Shown here: positions 1 through 7,224 of the stretch, in pieces
How the letters are laid out: each line of letters begins with the position of its first letter
Numbering within the stretch: position 1 is the first letter of the stretch
NCBI GenBank assembly: GCA_003243445.1
Contig: QFQQ01000033.1
Location: 4,329-68,328, forward strand
Direction of reading: 5' to 3'
From: Citrobacter freundii
Lineage (GTDB): Bacteria; Bacteroidota; Bacteroidia; Chitinophagales; Chitinophagaceae
DNA length: 64,000 nucleotides
Notes under the pieces: generated by a model
What the model saw: only the letters and a program-made list of their open reading frames with translations
Told to the model about the DNA's origin: nothing
The model's database searches: none
Translations under genes and position numbers: made by a program

Positions 1-1
1 C

Positions 2-304
2 GGATTCAGCTTTTCCGTCACGGCCGAATTTGCGGCCATTGCAAAAACATACAACCGGGCCACCTTTATCGGAGAGGAGACTGGCGGTTCTTATGAAGGT
101 GACAACAGCGGTGTATTTGCCATTGTAAACCTCCCCAATAGCGGACTCTCCGTTTCGATTCCGTTAATGGCTTTCTATATGAACACCAGCGCCGCGCATC
201 CCCGATCAGCCGGCATCCAGCCTGATGTGAAGGTGGTAGCGAAGATAGCGGATGTAATTGCAGGGAGGGATGTGGTGATGGAGAAAGCGTTGGAAAAGGA
301 ATGA
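2..304 (+). CDS. S41 family peptidase, C-terminal fragment
   Basis: The reading frame enters from outside the window, so only the last 100 residues are seen. They match the end of the catalytic domain of S41 (C-terminal processing, Ctp/tail-specific) peptidases: FSVTAEFA aligns with the nucleophile-serine motif, followed by RATFIGEETGG and, near the end, the family signature SAGIQPDV. Family members are exported or periplasmic serine peptidases. The enzyme's N-terminal part, including any PDZ domain or signal peptide, is missing. The TGA stop lies in the first bases of a vocabulary-A periodic repeat. Family assignment is firm; substrate is unknown. Confidence 0.8.
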   Translation, partial: GFSFSVTAEFAAIAKTYNRATFIGEETGGSYEGDNSGVFAIVNLPNSGLSVSIPLMAFYMNTSAAHPRSAGIQPDVKVVAKIADVIAGRDVVMEKALEKE

Positions 305-489
305 TCGATGGTGGATGTTCGATGGTCGTGGGACGATGGCCAGGTGGGGGAATGGCCGATGGCCGGGTTCCCAGAATTTTCATTCCTGCATTTGGGTTGA
401 TGAAATCGGCCAACAGCCATCGGCCATCGATCAAAAAGATGAGTGATCTAAACCAAGGTCGATCATCGAACATCGGCCATCGAACATCC
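301..489. repeat. Periodic inverted repeat, vocabulary A (7-mer)
   Basis: The left arm (302-366) is a run of degenerate heptads of the type GATGGTG/GATGTTC/GATGGCC. The right arm (405-431 and 457-489) is built from the complementary words CATCGGC and CATCGAA. Unique sequence separates them. The element begins on the stop codon of the S41 peptidase and ends just before the engB promoter. Confidence 0.8.
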
Positions 490-501
490 CCTCTCTCTCC
501 C

Positions 502-509
502 TACCTTTG
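502..509 (+). promoter_or_regulatory. Probable -7 promoter element of engB
   Basis: TACCTTTG matches the Bacteroidota -7 consensus TAnnTTTG. It ends five bases before the engB start codon, so transcription would begin at or within a few bases of the ATG and give a leaderless or nearly leaderless mRNA. No clear -33 TTTG is visible, because that region is repeat sequence. The same octamer stands before atpD. Confidence 0.5.
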
Positions 510-514
510 CACCA

Positions 515-1144
515 ATGGAAATCAAAGACGCGAGATACCTGATCAGTAATGCCGATTATGCCGCGTGTCCGGCGCCGGACAGGGCCGAGTATGCATTTAT
601 CGGGAGGAGTAATGTGGGCAAGTCGTCGCTGATCAATATGCTGTGTAATAAAAAGGCGCTGGCGAAAACTTCGGCGGCACCGGGAAAGACGCAGCTGATC
701 AATCATTTTGAGGTGTTTTCGGGAGCGAAGGATAAATGGTACCTGGTGGATCTGCCAGGATATGGTTATGCGAAAGTTTCTCAAAGCAGCCGGAGAAGAT
801 GGGAGCAGATGATCGAGAATTATATCCGGAAAAGAGAAAATCTTACAAATTTGTTCGTGCTGGTCGATAGCAGACATGAGCCGCAGAAAATCGACCTCGA
901 TTTTATCCAGCAACTGGGTAATTGGGAGATCCCGTTCGCGGTCATTTTCACCAAGGCGGATAAGAATAAACCCGGAGCCACGCTCAGGAATGTAAAGGCA
1001 TTCATCGCAAAATTGCAGGAAACCTGGGAAGAATCTCCCCCGTTTTTTGTGACATCCGCCGAAACCGGGGAAGGAAGGAAACTTGTGCTGGACTTTATCG
1101 ATGACCTGAATAAGGCATTTATAAACAAGAGTGTACGCATCTGA
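515..1144 (+). CDS. engB: Ribosome biogenesis GTP-binding protein EngB/YsxC
   Basis: This 209-residue protein is a TRAFAC-class GTPase of the EngB/YihA/YsxC family, which acts in assembly of the large ribosomal subunit. The G1 P-loop GRSNVGKS is at residues 30-37, the switch I threonine at about 59 (GKT), G3 DLPG at 79-82, G4 TKAD at 146-149 and G5 TSAETG near 180. Length is normal for the family (about 195-210). The ATG at 515 gives the usual MEI.. start a few bases after a -7 promoter element. It is a single-gene unit flanked by repeat sequence and a small hypothetical gene. Confidence 0.95.
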   Translation: MEIKDARYLISNADYAACPAPDRAEYAFIGRSNVGKSSLINMLCNKKALAKTSAAPGKTQLINHFEVFSGAKDKWYLVDLPGYGYAKVSQSSRRRWEQMIENYIRKRENLTNLFVLVDSRHEPQKIDLDFIQQLGNWEIPFAVIFTKADKNKPGATLRNVKAFIAKLQETWEESPPFFVTSAETGEGRKLVLDFIDDLNKAFINKSVRI

Positions 1145-1190
1145 TTATTCAGCATAAAACCTTTACTTTGCATGTAATCTGACCTTAAGT

Positions 1191-1403
1191 ATGCGAAGAA
1201 TTCTATCCTGCCGGAACATAGCCTCTTTTCTTTTTATCGCTACGTTATTCGTTTTCGTGCTTGCACAGCGCTATACCAGGGAAAATTTTCAAGCGCCTGG
1301 CGAGGAGCTAGGAAAAGTTGACCTGCTGATCAATAAAGAAAAACAAGCTTTTACTGAGAATGAAGTAAAAGATTCCTCTGACGTGAAAAATATCGCGAAA
1401 TAA
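1191..1403 (+). CDS. Small hypothetical membrane-anchored or exported protein
   Basis: A 70-residue reading frame starts with a positively charged stretch and a hydrophobic segment (about residues 10-26, ending LAQR), which looks like a signal anchor or signal peptide. The rest is charged and probably soluble outside the membrane. TACTTTGC about 22 bases upstream resembles the TAnnTTTG promoter element with one base missing. I do not recognise a family. It is kept because of the plausible promoter, the ATG start and the coherent signal-like N-terminus, but it may be spurious. Confidence 0.45.
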   Translation: MRRILSCRNIASFLFIATLFVFVLAQRYTRENFQAPGEELGKVDLLINKEKQAFTENEVKDSSDVKNIAK

Positions 1404-1715
1404 TCCTTTTCTCACGCATCACATTATCCGCTTTCTGCGCAATAACGCATAAACATCTTGATATTCACTGAGCAAATAATTTTTGCCGAAGACTTCCGAA
1501 GCTATCGCCATTGCTACGCAACTAATGCAAAATAACTCCGTGCTGGGATCGGGCATCGATCATCCAACATCGATCATCCAACATCCGACATCGATCATCC
1601 AACATCGATCATCGACTATCCTGCACCGGTCAACGCTTTTTCAGAAAATTTAGAGGAGACAAAGCCCTGTACAGGGGGATCACCCTGTATTTGCGGGTAG
1701 AATCCGTGAACGGGA
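1404..1715. other. Intergenic region with a single-arm heptad repeat
   Basis: These 312 bases lie between two convergent genes. No gene was found. The only structure seen is the vocabulary-A tract at 1554-1623; the first 150 bases are unremarkable AT-rich sequence. Confidence 0.6.
1554..1623. repeat. Ten in-phase heptads, vocabulary A, single arm
   Basis: Seventy bases read as ten consecutive 7-mers of the form CATCNNN (words CATCGAT, CATCCAA, CATCCGA, CATCGAC; the last is TATCCTG) without any phase break. No facing complementary arm is present nearby, so this is the simplest copy of the vocabulary-A element. Confidence 0.85.
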
Positions 1716-2189
1716 TCAGTTCACGACTTTGTTTGCACAGCTGCTGCTGGCAAACGCTTCCGGTTTGGCTTTGAAGGCAAAGCCCATACCCAGGATGTAG
1801 CCCATTGCTTCTTTCAACGCATCATTGCTTTTAAAATGAGGGTTGGTGTTGATGTCTGCATGTACTTCCATGTCCACATTATAAACGGTGAACAGGTTGC
1901 AGAGCTCATAAGCAATTTCGATGCTCTTTGCTACTTCAGTAAGCATACGTTCCTTGATCGTGAATTGCTGGCGTGTCTTTTCATTGTGAATAAACATAAA
2001 GCCGCCATGGCCTTCACGAAGGAATACGATTACTGTTGCAAATTCTGTTTCTTTCCCTTTTACCTGAGAGTCGGTGCCGATGCAGACTTTGAGCCGGAAG
2101 CCAGCTGCTGTTTCGCGTTTGATCGCGTGTTCAACGGCTGTGATAATCGGAAGGTCGATCGATTCGCCATTAAATTTTCTCCAACGCAT
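1716..2189 (-). CDS. YkuK-family (DUF458) RNase H-like protein
   Basis: The 157-residue product matches the DUF458/YkuK family, predicted RNase H-fold proteins of unknown substrate. Family signatures visible are GTDSQVKGKETEFATVIVFL (about residues 38-57, with the acidic D of GTDSQ), a central basic/aromatic strand, and VHADINTNPHFKSND near residues 113-127, followed by the conserved Gly-rich GYILGMGFAFKAKPEAFASS tail. Length fits the family. It follows a terminator whose U-tract runs almost into this ATG, so it is probably not simply co-transcribed with the metalloprotease upstream. Confidence 0.8.
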   Translation of the reverse strand: MRWRKFNGESIDLPIITAVEHAIKRETAAGFRLKVCIGTDSQVKGKETEFATVIVFLREGHGGFMFIHNEKTRQQFTIKERMLTEVAKSIEIAYELCNLFTVYNVDMEVHADINTNPHFKSNDALKEAMGYILGMGFAFKAKPEAFASSSCANKVVN

Positions 2190-2191
2190 AT

Positions 2192-2225
2192 AAAAAGAGG
2201 TTTTCCTAAGTTATAGAAAAACCTC
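2192..2225 (-). terminator. Intrinsic terminator abutting the ykuK-like start codon
   Basis: On the minus strand GAGGTTTT (2225-2218) pairs with AAAACCTC (2204-2197) across a 13-base loop and is followed by five T. It ends the metalloprotease unit. The T-tract stops two bases before the ATG of the next gene, so the hairpin occupies its ribosome-binding region. Confidence 0.7.
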
Positions 2226-2277
2226 CGATAATCAAGCGGGGTACGGATTAATGTTCTGTTATCAGAACCAAAAGACG

Positions 2278-3891
2278 TTATTGACGAACGATTTTTTCTG
2301 TTTGCTGTGCATTTTCCGTGCTGTAACGCATCAGGTACATGCCGGGTAAAAGATTTGGCGCCTGGATCGTATTGAGGCCGTTTACCAGTTTGCCTGAAAT
2401 AATACGGCGTCCATTTGCATCGATCAATGCATAATCGAAGCTGCCGGGGCTATTCACCATGACCGTATTGCCCTGTATCGGATTGCCCGCAATACGTGGC
2501 CAGCTTGTGTTGGATAGCTTTTGCAGTGTGAGATTGTTGGAATAATAGCGATGGCCATTTTCAAGACTTATGTTCACGCGATATCTTAATGCATCTGTAG
2601 TTGCAGGTGTATATGCATAATTACGTATATCTGTTGCAAGCTCTGCAAGCGGCAGATAAGTTCTGCCGTCAACGGATACTTCCAGTATCTGGCTGATGAT
2701 CTTCTCATCCACATCGATGTTCCAGTTGAGCTGGTGTGTGCCATTGTTCACATTGCCTTTCAGATCCAGCCTGCGTAAAGGCAATACGCCGATACCGTTC
2801 AGTTGAATAGTGGCATGCATTGAATAGGAACCAAGGCTCGCGTAGGCGGGAGCGTACTGATTTCCTTTCCCTTCTACCTTGAGATAGTAAGTACCGGCAT
2901 TCAGTTGTGTATCCGCAACAGAGTTCAATAAGTTACCGGGGTTATATATGCTTAACAGATTCTCTGAATCATTATAAAGACTTACCTGCATATCAAGATC
3001 TGAACCTGCATTACCAGTGCCTACATTATAGGGAACTGCATCGATCTGTATTCTTCCGTTTGCCGGCATGATAAAGCGGAACACATCCTGATCTGTATTA
3101 CGATCGATCACACCTGTCACATCAAACTGGTTTGCCGTGAACGCAGGTGTAGTAGCGGTGGCAAATGTTTTACCATGATCATCTTCCCTGTATCCGAAAC
3201 CGTTTGCAGTGGATGTGATCACATCAAGATCATTTTGCAATATATCGCATCCGTAAACAGTTGTACCGTTATGCCATAAAGTGAAGTTCTGATAGTAACC
3301 GACACCCATGATCGGCGCCCATCCGATCTCACCGGTGCCAATGCCCGGATCATAGTCGGTGATCTTATTACAGCCGGCATCGTATTTTGTCTGGTGTTGA
3401 AGACCGAGTGTATGACCGGCTTCATGTGAAGCTGCTTCAGCTACACGTTTTGAATTGTAATTCAATAGTGCAGTAAACACAAAACAGCAGGTGTTGGTAC
3501 CCCAGCGAAATGAGTTGACCCAGGAAACACCGCCGGCACTATTGCCATACCAGCTGGAAGTAACGGTCAGCACAACGCGTGTCCGTTGAGCCACAGGAGC
3601 CGCCCAGTATTTGGTAGAGTCTGTAGTGATGTTGATGTTGAACGGACGGAAATCTTCCGCTATACGATTGAATACTTCAACGATCTGATCGTCGCTCATT
3701 CCGGAAGGACCTAATTCCAGCGAACCAAAGGGGAACCAGTTCCTCGTGTCATCTTTGTGTCCGTCAAAATCAAGGAAGATGACGGCGTTTGCTGAAGGAT
3801 AGCTGTTCAGCACTGGCACCGTCTGTGCTGAGGCGCCCATTTTGAGGGAGCATAGCACAAGTGCAAACAGGATTTGGTAATAGTTTTTCAT
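2278..3891 (-). CDS. Secreted zinc metalloprotease with T9SS sorting domain
   Basis: This 537-residue protein has a signal peptide (about 1-23, ending GASAQ), a metzincin catalytic domain with the zinc motif HEAGHTLGLQH at 156-166 and a likely Met-turn (APIMG near 195), a C-terminal pre-peptidase (PPC-like) beta domain at about 260-370, and a type IX secretion C-terminal sorting domain (about 462-537, LLPGMYLMRYS..EKIVRQ). It is therefore an extracellular or surface-attached protease exported by Sec and then T9SS. The N-terminal propeptide typical of such enzymes is absent: residues 24-150 go straight into the catalytic fold. A propeptide-like protein is encoded just upstream in the same direction (gap 58 nt). 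Confidence 0.85.
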   Translation of the reverse strand: MKNYYQILFALVLCSLKMGASAQTVPVLNSYPSANAVIFLDFDGHKDDTRNWFPFGSLELGPSGMSDDQIVEVFNRIAEDFRPFNINITTDSTKYWAAPVAQRTRVVLTVTSSWYGNSAGGVSWVNSFRWGTNTCCFVFTALLNYNSKRVAEAASHEAGHTLGLQHQTKYDAGCNKITDYDPGIGTGEIGWAPIMGVGYYQNFTLWHNGTTVYGCDILQNDLDVITSTANGFGYREDDHGKTFATATTPAFTANQFDVTGVIDRNTDQDVFRFIMPANGRIQIDAVPYNVGTGNAGSDLDMQVSLYNDSENLLSIYNPGNLLNSVADTQLNAGTYYLKVEGKGNQYAPAYASLGSYSMHATIQLNGIGVLPLRRLDLKGNVNNGTHQLNWNIDVDEKIISQILEVSVDGRTYLPLAELATDIRNYAYTPATTDALRYRVNISLENGHRYYSNNLTLQKLSNTSWPRIAGNPIQGNTVMVNSPGSFDYALIDANGRRIISGKLVNGLNTIQAPNLLPGMYLMRYSTENAQQTEKIVRQ

Positions 3892-3949
3892 AACAACGGA
3901 AGGATTGGATAGGATTGGGTTTTCAGGGATCGGATAAAAACGGGCTATA

Positions 3950-4429
3950 TCATTCTGCCATCATTTCGTTTAAGTTTTTTTTGACCCAGTAGTAATGGTT
4001 GTCTTTCTGTTGCAACTCAAGCGCATCACCATGCTGATAACTGAAGATACGGCCAACATAGCTGACCGTACCATCGGTTTTAGTGATTGTCGAAAGGGAA
4101 AGTACTGCGCCATTGAAACTGGTAGATTGGATGGTTACTGTACGCTGTTGGTCCTGAGAGAGTGCGTACACGATCTTGCCTGTAAAAGGGCTGATCTTGC
4201 CGCTGGCTAAAGGCAGCTTTATTTCCTGGCTACGTTGGGTGGAAGGATTAAGGAGGTTAAGCAGATCCTGTTCAGCCACTTCAACAGAGGCCGGCAGGCT
4301 GTTAAATAATTTAGGTTTATTATTATCAGGCTCACGGAGAGGAGCTTTTTCCTGCGCTTTCAGCGAGATACTCGCGAACAGACAGATAACATATAACAGG
4401 CGAATGCCCGGAGGTTTGTGGTAATTCAT
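3950..4429 (-). CDS. Exported propeptide-like protein paired with the metalloprotease
   Basis: This 159-residue protein has a signal peptide (about 1-25, ending SLKAQ). Its body (residues 60-150) resembles the N-terminal propeptide region of Bacteroidota T9SS metalloproteases: a strand set reading FTGKIVYAL, then FNGAVLSLSTI, then GRIFSYQHGDALEL and a tyrosine-rich YYWVKK. In those enzymes this region precedes the catalytic domain in the same chain; here it ends with its own stop 58 nt before the protease. It may act as a separate chaperone or inhibitor of the protease. The family link is from remembered sequence patterns, so function is an inference. Confidence 0.6.
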   Translation of the reverse strand: MNYHKPPGIRLLYVICLFASISLKAQEKAPLREPDNNKPKLFNSLPASVEVAEQDLLNLLNPSTQRSQEIKLPLASGKISPFTGKIVYALSQDQQRTVTIQSTSFNGAVLSLSTITKTDGTVSYVGRIFSYQHGDALELQQKDNHYYWVKKNLNEMMAE

Positions 4430-4574
4430 TGGATACTAAAATTTATGACATGGTAATACAGGCAGCAGGGTAACCTGCGCTGTTTTCAAGTAGGGACGGT
4501 CATGCAAGATTGTATAATCTTTCTTAAAACTCCAAGGAAAGGCTATGGCAAAATCTGCAAATAAAGCAATCTTA

Positions 4575-4605
4575 CGATCGTAGTGTAGTAGTTATTCTAC
4601 GATCG
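4575..4605. promoter_or_regulatory. Perfect 9-bp inverted repeat upstream of the protease operon
   Basis: CGATCGTAG (4575-4583) and CTACGATCG (4597-4605) form a perfect inverted repeat with a 13-base centre, about 146 bases upstream of the propeptide-like gene and 54 bases beyond the stop of the CoA-binding gene. No T-run follows on either strand, so an operator is more likely than a terminator. Confidence 0.45.
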
Positions 4606-4658
4606 ATATAGAAGTAAAACGTATACCTGCTTTTATACGGGTATTATAGCAAATAATA

Positions 4659-5033
4659 TTAATATTGGTTGGTGCTAAGCATCACCAGTGTGCAGGCTTC
4701 CACAGGTTGAATATTGTTCTTTTTAGCAAGTTCAGCCAGTTCATCATTTTCTGCACCTGGATTAAAGATGATCCTTTTAGGATGTAGTGAAAGGATGTAA
4801 TCATAGTAGTCGCGCTGATGCAATGGATTCAGGTAGAGCGTTACCGTGTCAATATCTGTGAACGGAGCTTTCTCTTTCGTGATCTGTACGTCATCCACCT
4901 GCGTATTGAATTTACCGATGGCTTCAACAGGATGTTCTTTGCTGCGCAATTTGCGGATAGCAAGATAGCTGTAGCGTGAAGGATTATCTGAAGCGCCGAG
5001 TACTAATGTTTTCTTTTGATTGCTCATGGTCAC
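4659..5033 (-). CDS. CoA-binding domain protein (YccU-like)
   Basis: The 124-residue protein is a stand-alone CoA-binding Rossmann domain. LVLGASDNPSRYSYLAIRKL near the N-terminus carries the glycine-rich nucleotide loop, and the C-terminal IIFNPGAENDELAELAKKNNIQPVEACTLVML is typical of the YccU/CoA_binding_2 family. It probably starts at the second Met (MSNQKK), since the first adds only two residues. It lies 21 nt after the TIGR01777 gene and is very likely co-transcribed with it, thus sharing its GbsR-type operator. The biological role of the family is not settled. Confidence 0.8.
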   Translation of the reverse strand: MTMSNQKKTLVLGASDNPSRYSYLAIRKLRSKEHPVEAIGKFNTQVDDVQITKEKAPFTDIDTVTLYLNPLHQRDYYDYILSLHPKRIIFNPGAENDELAELAKKNNIQPVEACTLVMLSTNQY

Positions 5034-5054
5034 TCAATATATATTAATAAAACA

Positions 5055-6050
5055 TCAGAACAGGCGATATTGTTTGCGCGGGATCTTTTTGATCAGTTCT
5101 TCCAGGGCATCTTCAAGAAAAGGATAGCGGAATCGAAATCCTGTTTCGCTGATGCGTGTGGGTAATACCCAGCGGCTTTTTAACACCAGTTCTGTTTCAG
5201 TTCCAACAATAACTGCGCCCAATTTTAACATCCATTCGTACACCGGGAACCCGAGCCTGCAGCCCGTGACTTTTCTCAACGTCTGCATAAAGATCTTGTT
5301 GGTGACCGGAAATGGCGAACTGCAGTTGAACGTGCCTTCCAGTTGTTCATGGGTGAACAGCCAGGTGATCATGGCAGCAGTATCTTCGATATGTATCCAG
5401 CTGTAACGTTGTTTTCCATTACCCTGAGGCCCTCCAAGTCCGAATTTGATCATATTAAAATAAGGAACAAGCACGCCGCCACTGCCAATTACAATAGCCA
5501 TGCGTAATGCAATTTTTCTCGTAAATGGAGTTTGATGGTGATAGAATGTTTTTTCCCAGGCTTTGCAAACATGCGTGGAGAAATCATCCTGGAACTCGCC
5601 ATTATATTCATCCTGCGCATGATCAGTGGCATGACGGTAAATAGTAGCGGAAGATGCATTGATCCAGCAGGACGGCGGGCGCTTGCAAAGAGATAATGCT
5701 TTTGCCAGCACATTCACGGAATCGATACGGCTGGAAAGAATGGCTGCTTTATTCTCAGGAGTGTAACGGCAGTTGACGGTTTTGCCTGCGAGGTTGATCA
5801 GAAGATCGGCACCGTCCAGTTGAGCAGTCCACGAACCGGTTGTACGCCCATCCCATTGTTCAAAGTTTACACGAAGAAGATCTTCAGGAGTAAGCGAGCG
5901 ATAGTGATTGCGATTGTTAACGGCATTGGGAAGTTGACGGGTAAGGATACAAATGTCGTTGTGTTTTCCATAAATGCGGATCAATTCTTCTCCAATAAAA
6001 CCAGATCCTCCGGCGATGACGATCTTTTTATTTTTCATTTCATTCAGCAT
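5055..6050 (-). CDS. TIGR01777-family NAD-dependent epimerase (copy 1)
   Basis: The 331-residue protein is an extended short-chain dehydrogenase/epimerase of the TIGR01777 (YfcH/SDR39U1) family. The nucleotide loop is KIVIAGGSGFIGEELI near residue 10, the family signature LINLAGKTVNCRYTPENKAAILSSRIDS is central, and SWIHIEDTAAMITWL with the C-terminal DUF1731 domain follows. Conserved ..NCSSPFPVTNKIFMQTL marks the substrate-domain start. The physiological substrate is unknown. It has a TTTCA-N8-TGAAA operator 29-46 nt upstream. A second paralogue sits at 51.9 kb. Start could also be the internal Met at residue 5. Confidence 0.85.
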   Translation of the reverse strand: MLNEMKNKKIVIAGGSGFIGEELIRIYGKHNDICILTRQLPNAVNNRNHYRSLTPEDLLRVNFEQWDGRTTGSWTAQLDGADLLINLAGKTVNCRYTPENKAAILSSRIDSVNVLAKALSLCKRPPSCWINASSATIYRHATDHAQDEYNGEFQDDFSTHVCKAWEKTFYHHQTPFTRKIALRMAIVIGSGGVLVPYFNMIKFGLGGPQGNGKQRYSWIHIEDTAAMITWLFTHEQLEGTFNCSSPFPVTNKIFMQTLRKVTGCRLGFPVYEWMLKLGAVIVGTETELVLKSRWVLPTRISETGFRFRYPFLEDALEELIKKIPRKQYRLF

Positions 6051-6078
6051 GACGGGTGGTTTATGGTTTATTTTAAAC

Positions 6079-6096
6079 TTTCAGAAAACATTGAAA
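6079..6096. promoter_or_regulatory. Putative GbsR-type operator, copy 1
   Basis: TTTCA-N8-TGAAA, 29-46 nt upstream of the TIGR01777 start codon. The same palindrome with identical spacing occurs at 6559-6576 and 7153-7170, each at the promoter of a neighbouring gene. Confidence 0.6.
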
Positions 6097-6148
6097 ATTT
6101 GAAATGAAAATAAAGCCGGTCTTTGCCGGCATTATATGATAGCAGCGA

Positions 6149-6523
6149 TTATTTCAGGTGAATAAGCTTTTTATGTTCAAGCCGTTTATTTTCTTCATAA
6201 CAGATATAAATGTACCAGATCGCAAGCATTGGCGATACGATCAGCATAAAGGCTCCGTAATAGATAAATGTTGTTGTCCCTAATGTGAAGAACAGCAGCA
6301 TCAGGATAAGGGAACTGAATGCGGCGATCGTATAAGACCGGCGGGCTTTAAGAGCAATGTTGTGTTGACCCAACCAAAGATGAAGTAATGCGCTCAGCAT
6401 TTGCCAGCTTCCAACAACTATATAGGCGGTGAAAAAATAGCCTTGATCTATTATCGCAATAATGGTAAATAGCGGAACGAGGAAAATCTGTATTCGAAGA
6501 TCGATGGCTTTAAAACGTTTCAT
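6149..6523 (-). CDS. Hypothetical four-helix membrane protein
   Basis: The 124-residue product is strongly hydrophobic with four likely transmembrane helices (about 12-30, 34-52, 66-84 and 88-108) and a short basic C-terminus. I do not recognise the family. It lies between the TIGR01777 gene and the GbsR-type regulator, all on the minus strand, and has its own copy of the TTTCA-N8-TGAAA operator 36-53 nt upstream of the start. It is therefore likely a target of that regulator. Confidence 0.7.
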   Translation of the reverse strand: MKRFKAIDLRIQIFLVPLFTIIAIIDQGYFFTAYIVVGSWQMLSALLHLWLGQHNIALKARRSYTIAAFSSLILMLLFFTLGTTTFIYYGAFMLIVSPMLAIWYIYICYEENKRLEHKKLIHLK

Positions 6524-6558
6524 TGAGCCGGAGTTTTTATTAAAAGAATATTCTGATC

Positions 6559-6576
6559 TTTCAGAAAAAAATGAAA
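6559..6576. promoter_or_regulatory. Putative GbsR-type operator, copy 2
   Basis: TTTCA-N8-TGAAA, upstream of the small membrane-protein gene. The flanks (CT before, AATT after) also match copy 1, so similarity extends to about 22 bases. Confidence 0.6.
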
Positions 6577-6616
6577 ATTCAGTTTTAAAAATAAGCCGGG
6601 GGAACCGGCCTGATTT

Positions 6617-7123
6617 TTATTTGAAGATTTTAACAAGATTGCTGACAAACCAATTCTCTTCCGCTTTGATCAATACGTCCAGGGTTTTATCCGCATGACG
6701 GCCCAGTTTTTTGATGCTGCTGACTGTTTCAACAAATGCTTTTACATTCTTATCTCTTCTGTCCCCTTCCACTTCTTCCAGCTTATCCAGCAGCCCGAGC
6801 ATTGGCTCCAGTTCGCGTTTCTTTCTTTCCTTCACGATCTGTTTTACCACTTTCCAGATATCTTTTTCTGCGGAGAAATATTCTTTTCGTTCGCCGGGGA
6901 GCAGCACCCTATCTACCAGACCCCAATTGATCAGTTCGCGGATGTTCATATTCACGTTTCCGCGGCTTACGTTCAGTTCCTCCATTATATCATCCTGCGT
7001 CAATGGGTCCGGGCTAACCAGTAATAACGCATGGATCTGCGCCATTGTGCGGTTGATTCCCCAATGCGTTCCAAATGCTCCCCAGTTGCTGATGAACTGT
7101 TGCCTTGCTTCCGTCAATTTCAT
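6617..7123 (-). CDS. GbsR/MarR-family transcriptional regulator
   Basis: The 168-residue protein fits the GbsR subfamily of MarR-like regulators. MKLTEARQQFISNWG and THWGINRTMAQIHALLLVSP (about 17-39) are characteristic, followed by the winged helix-turn-helix (LTQDDIMEELNVSRGNVNMNIRELINWGLVDR, about 41-72) and a C-terminal helical region. Members act as dimeric DNA-binding repressors. It probably controls itself, the membrane protein, the TIGR01777/CoA-binding pair and perhaps the divergent GDPD gene through TTTCA-N8-TGAAA palindromes. The inducer is not known. Confidence 0.85.
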   Translation of the reverse strand: MKLTEARQQFISNWGAFGTHWGINRTMAQIHALLLVSPDPLTQDDIMEELNVSRGNVNMNIRELINWGLVDRVLLPGERKEYFSAEKDIWKVVKQIVKERKKRELEPMLGLLDKLEEVEGDRRDKNVKAFVETVSSIKKLGRHADKTLDVLIKAEENWFVSNLVKIFK

Positions 7124-7152
7124 GAAGCTAAATTAAATTATCATTTCTGAAT

Positions 7153-7170
7153 TTTCAAAAAAAATTGAAA
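7153..7170. promoter_or_regulatory. Putative GbsR-type operator, copy 3 (autoregulatory)
   Basis: TTTCA-N8-TGAAA, 30-47 nt upstream of the regulator's own start codon and 55-72 nt upstream of the divergent GDPD gene. One site could serve both promoters. Confidence 0.6.
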
Positions 7171-7224
7171 GTTATGATTTTGTGATCATCGGAGCTGCTG
7201 TTGATAATTGATTAACTTGCGTAC

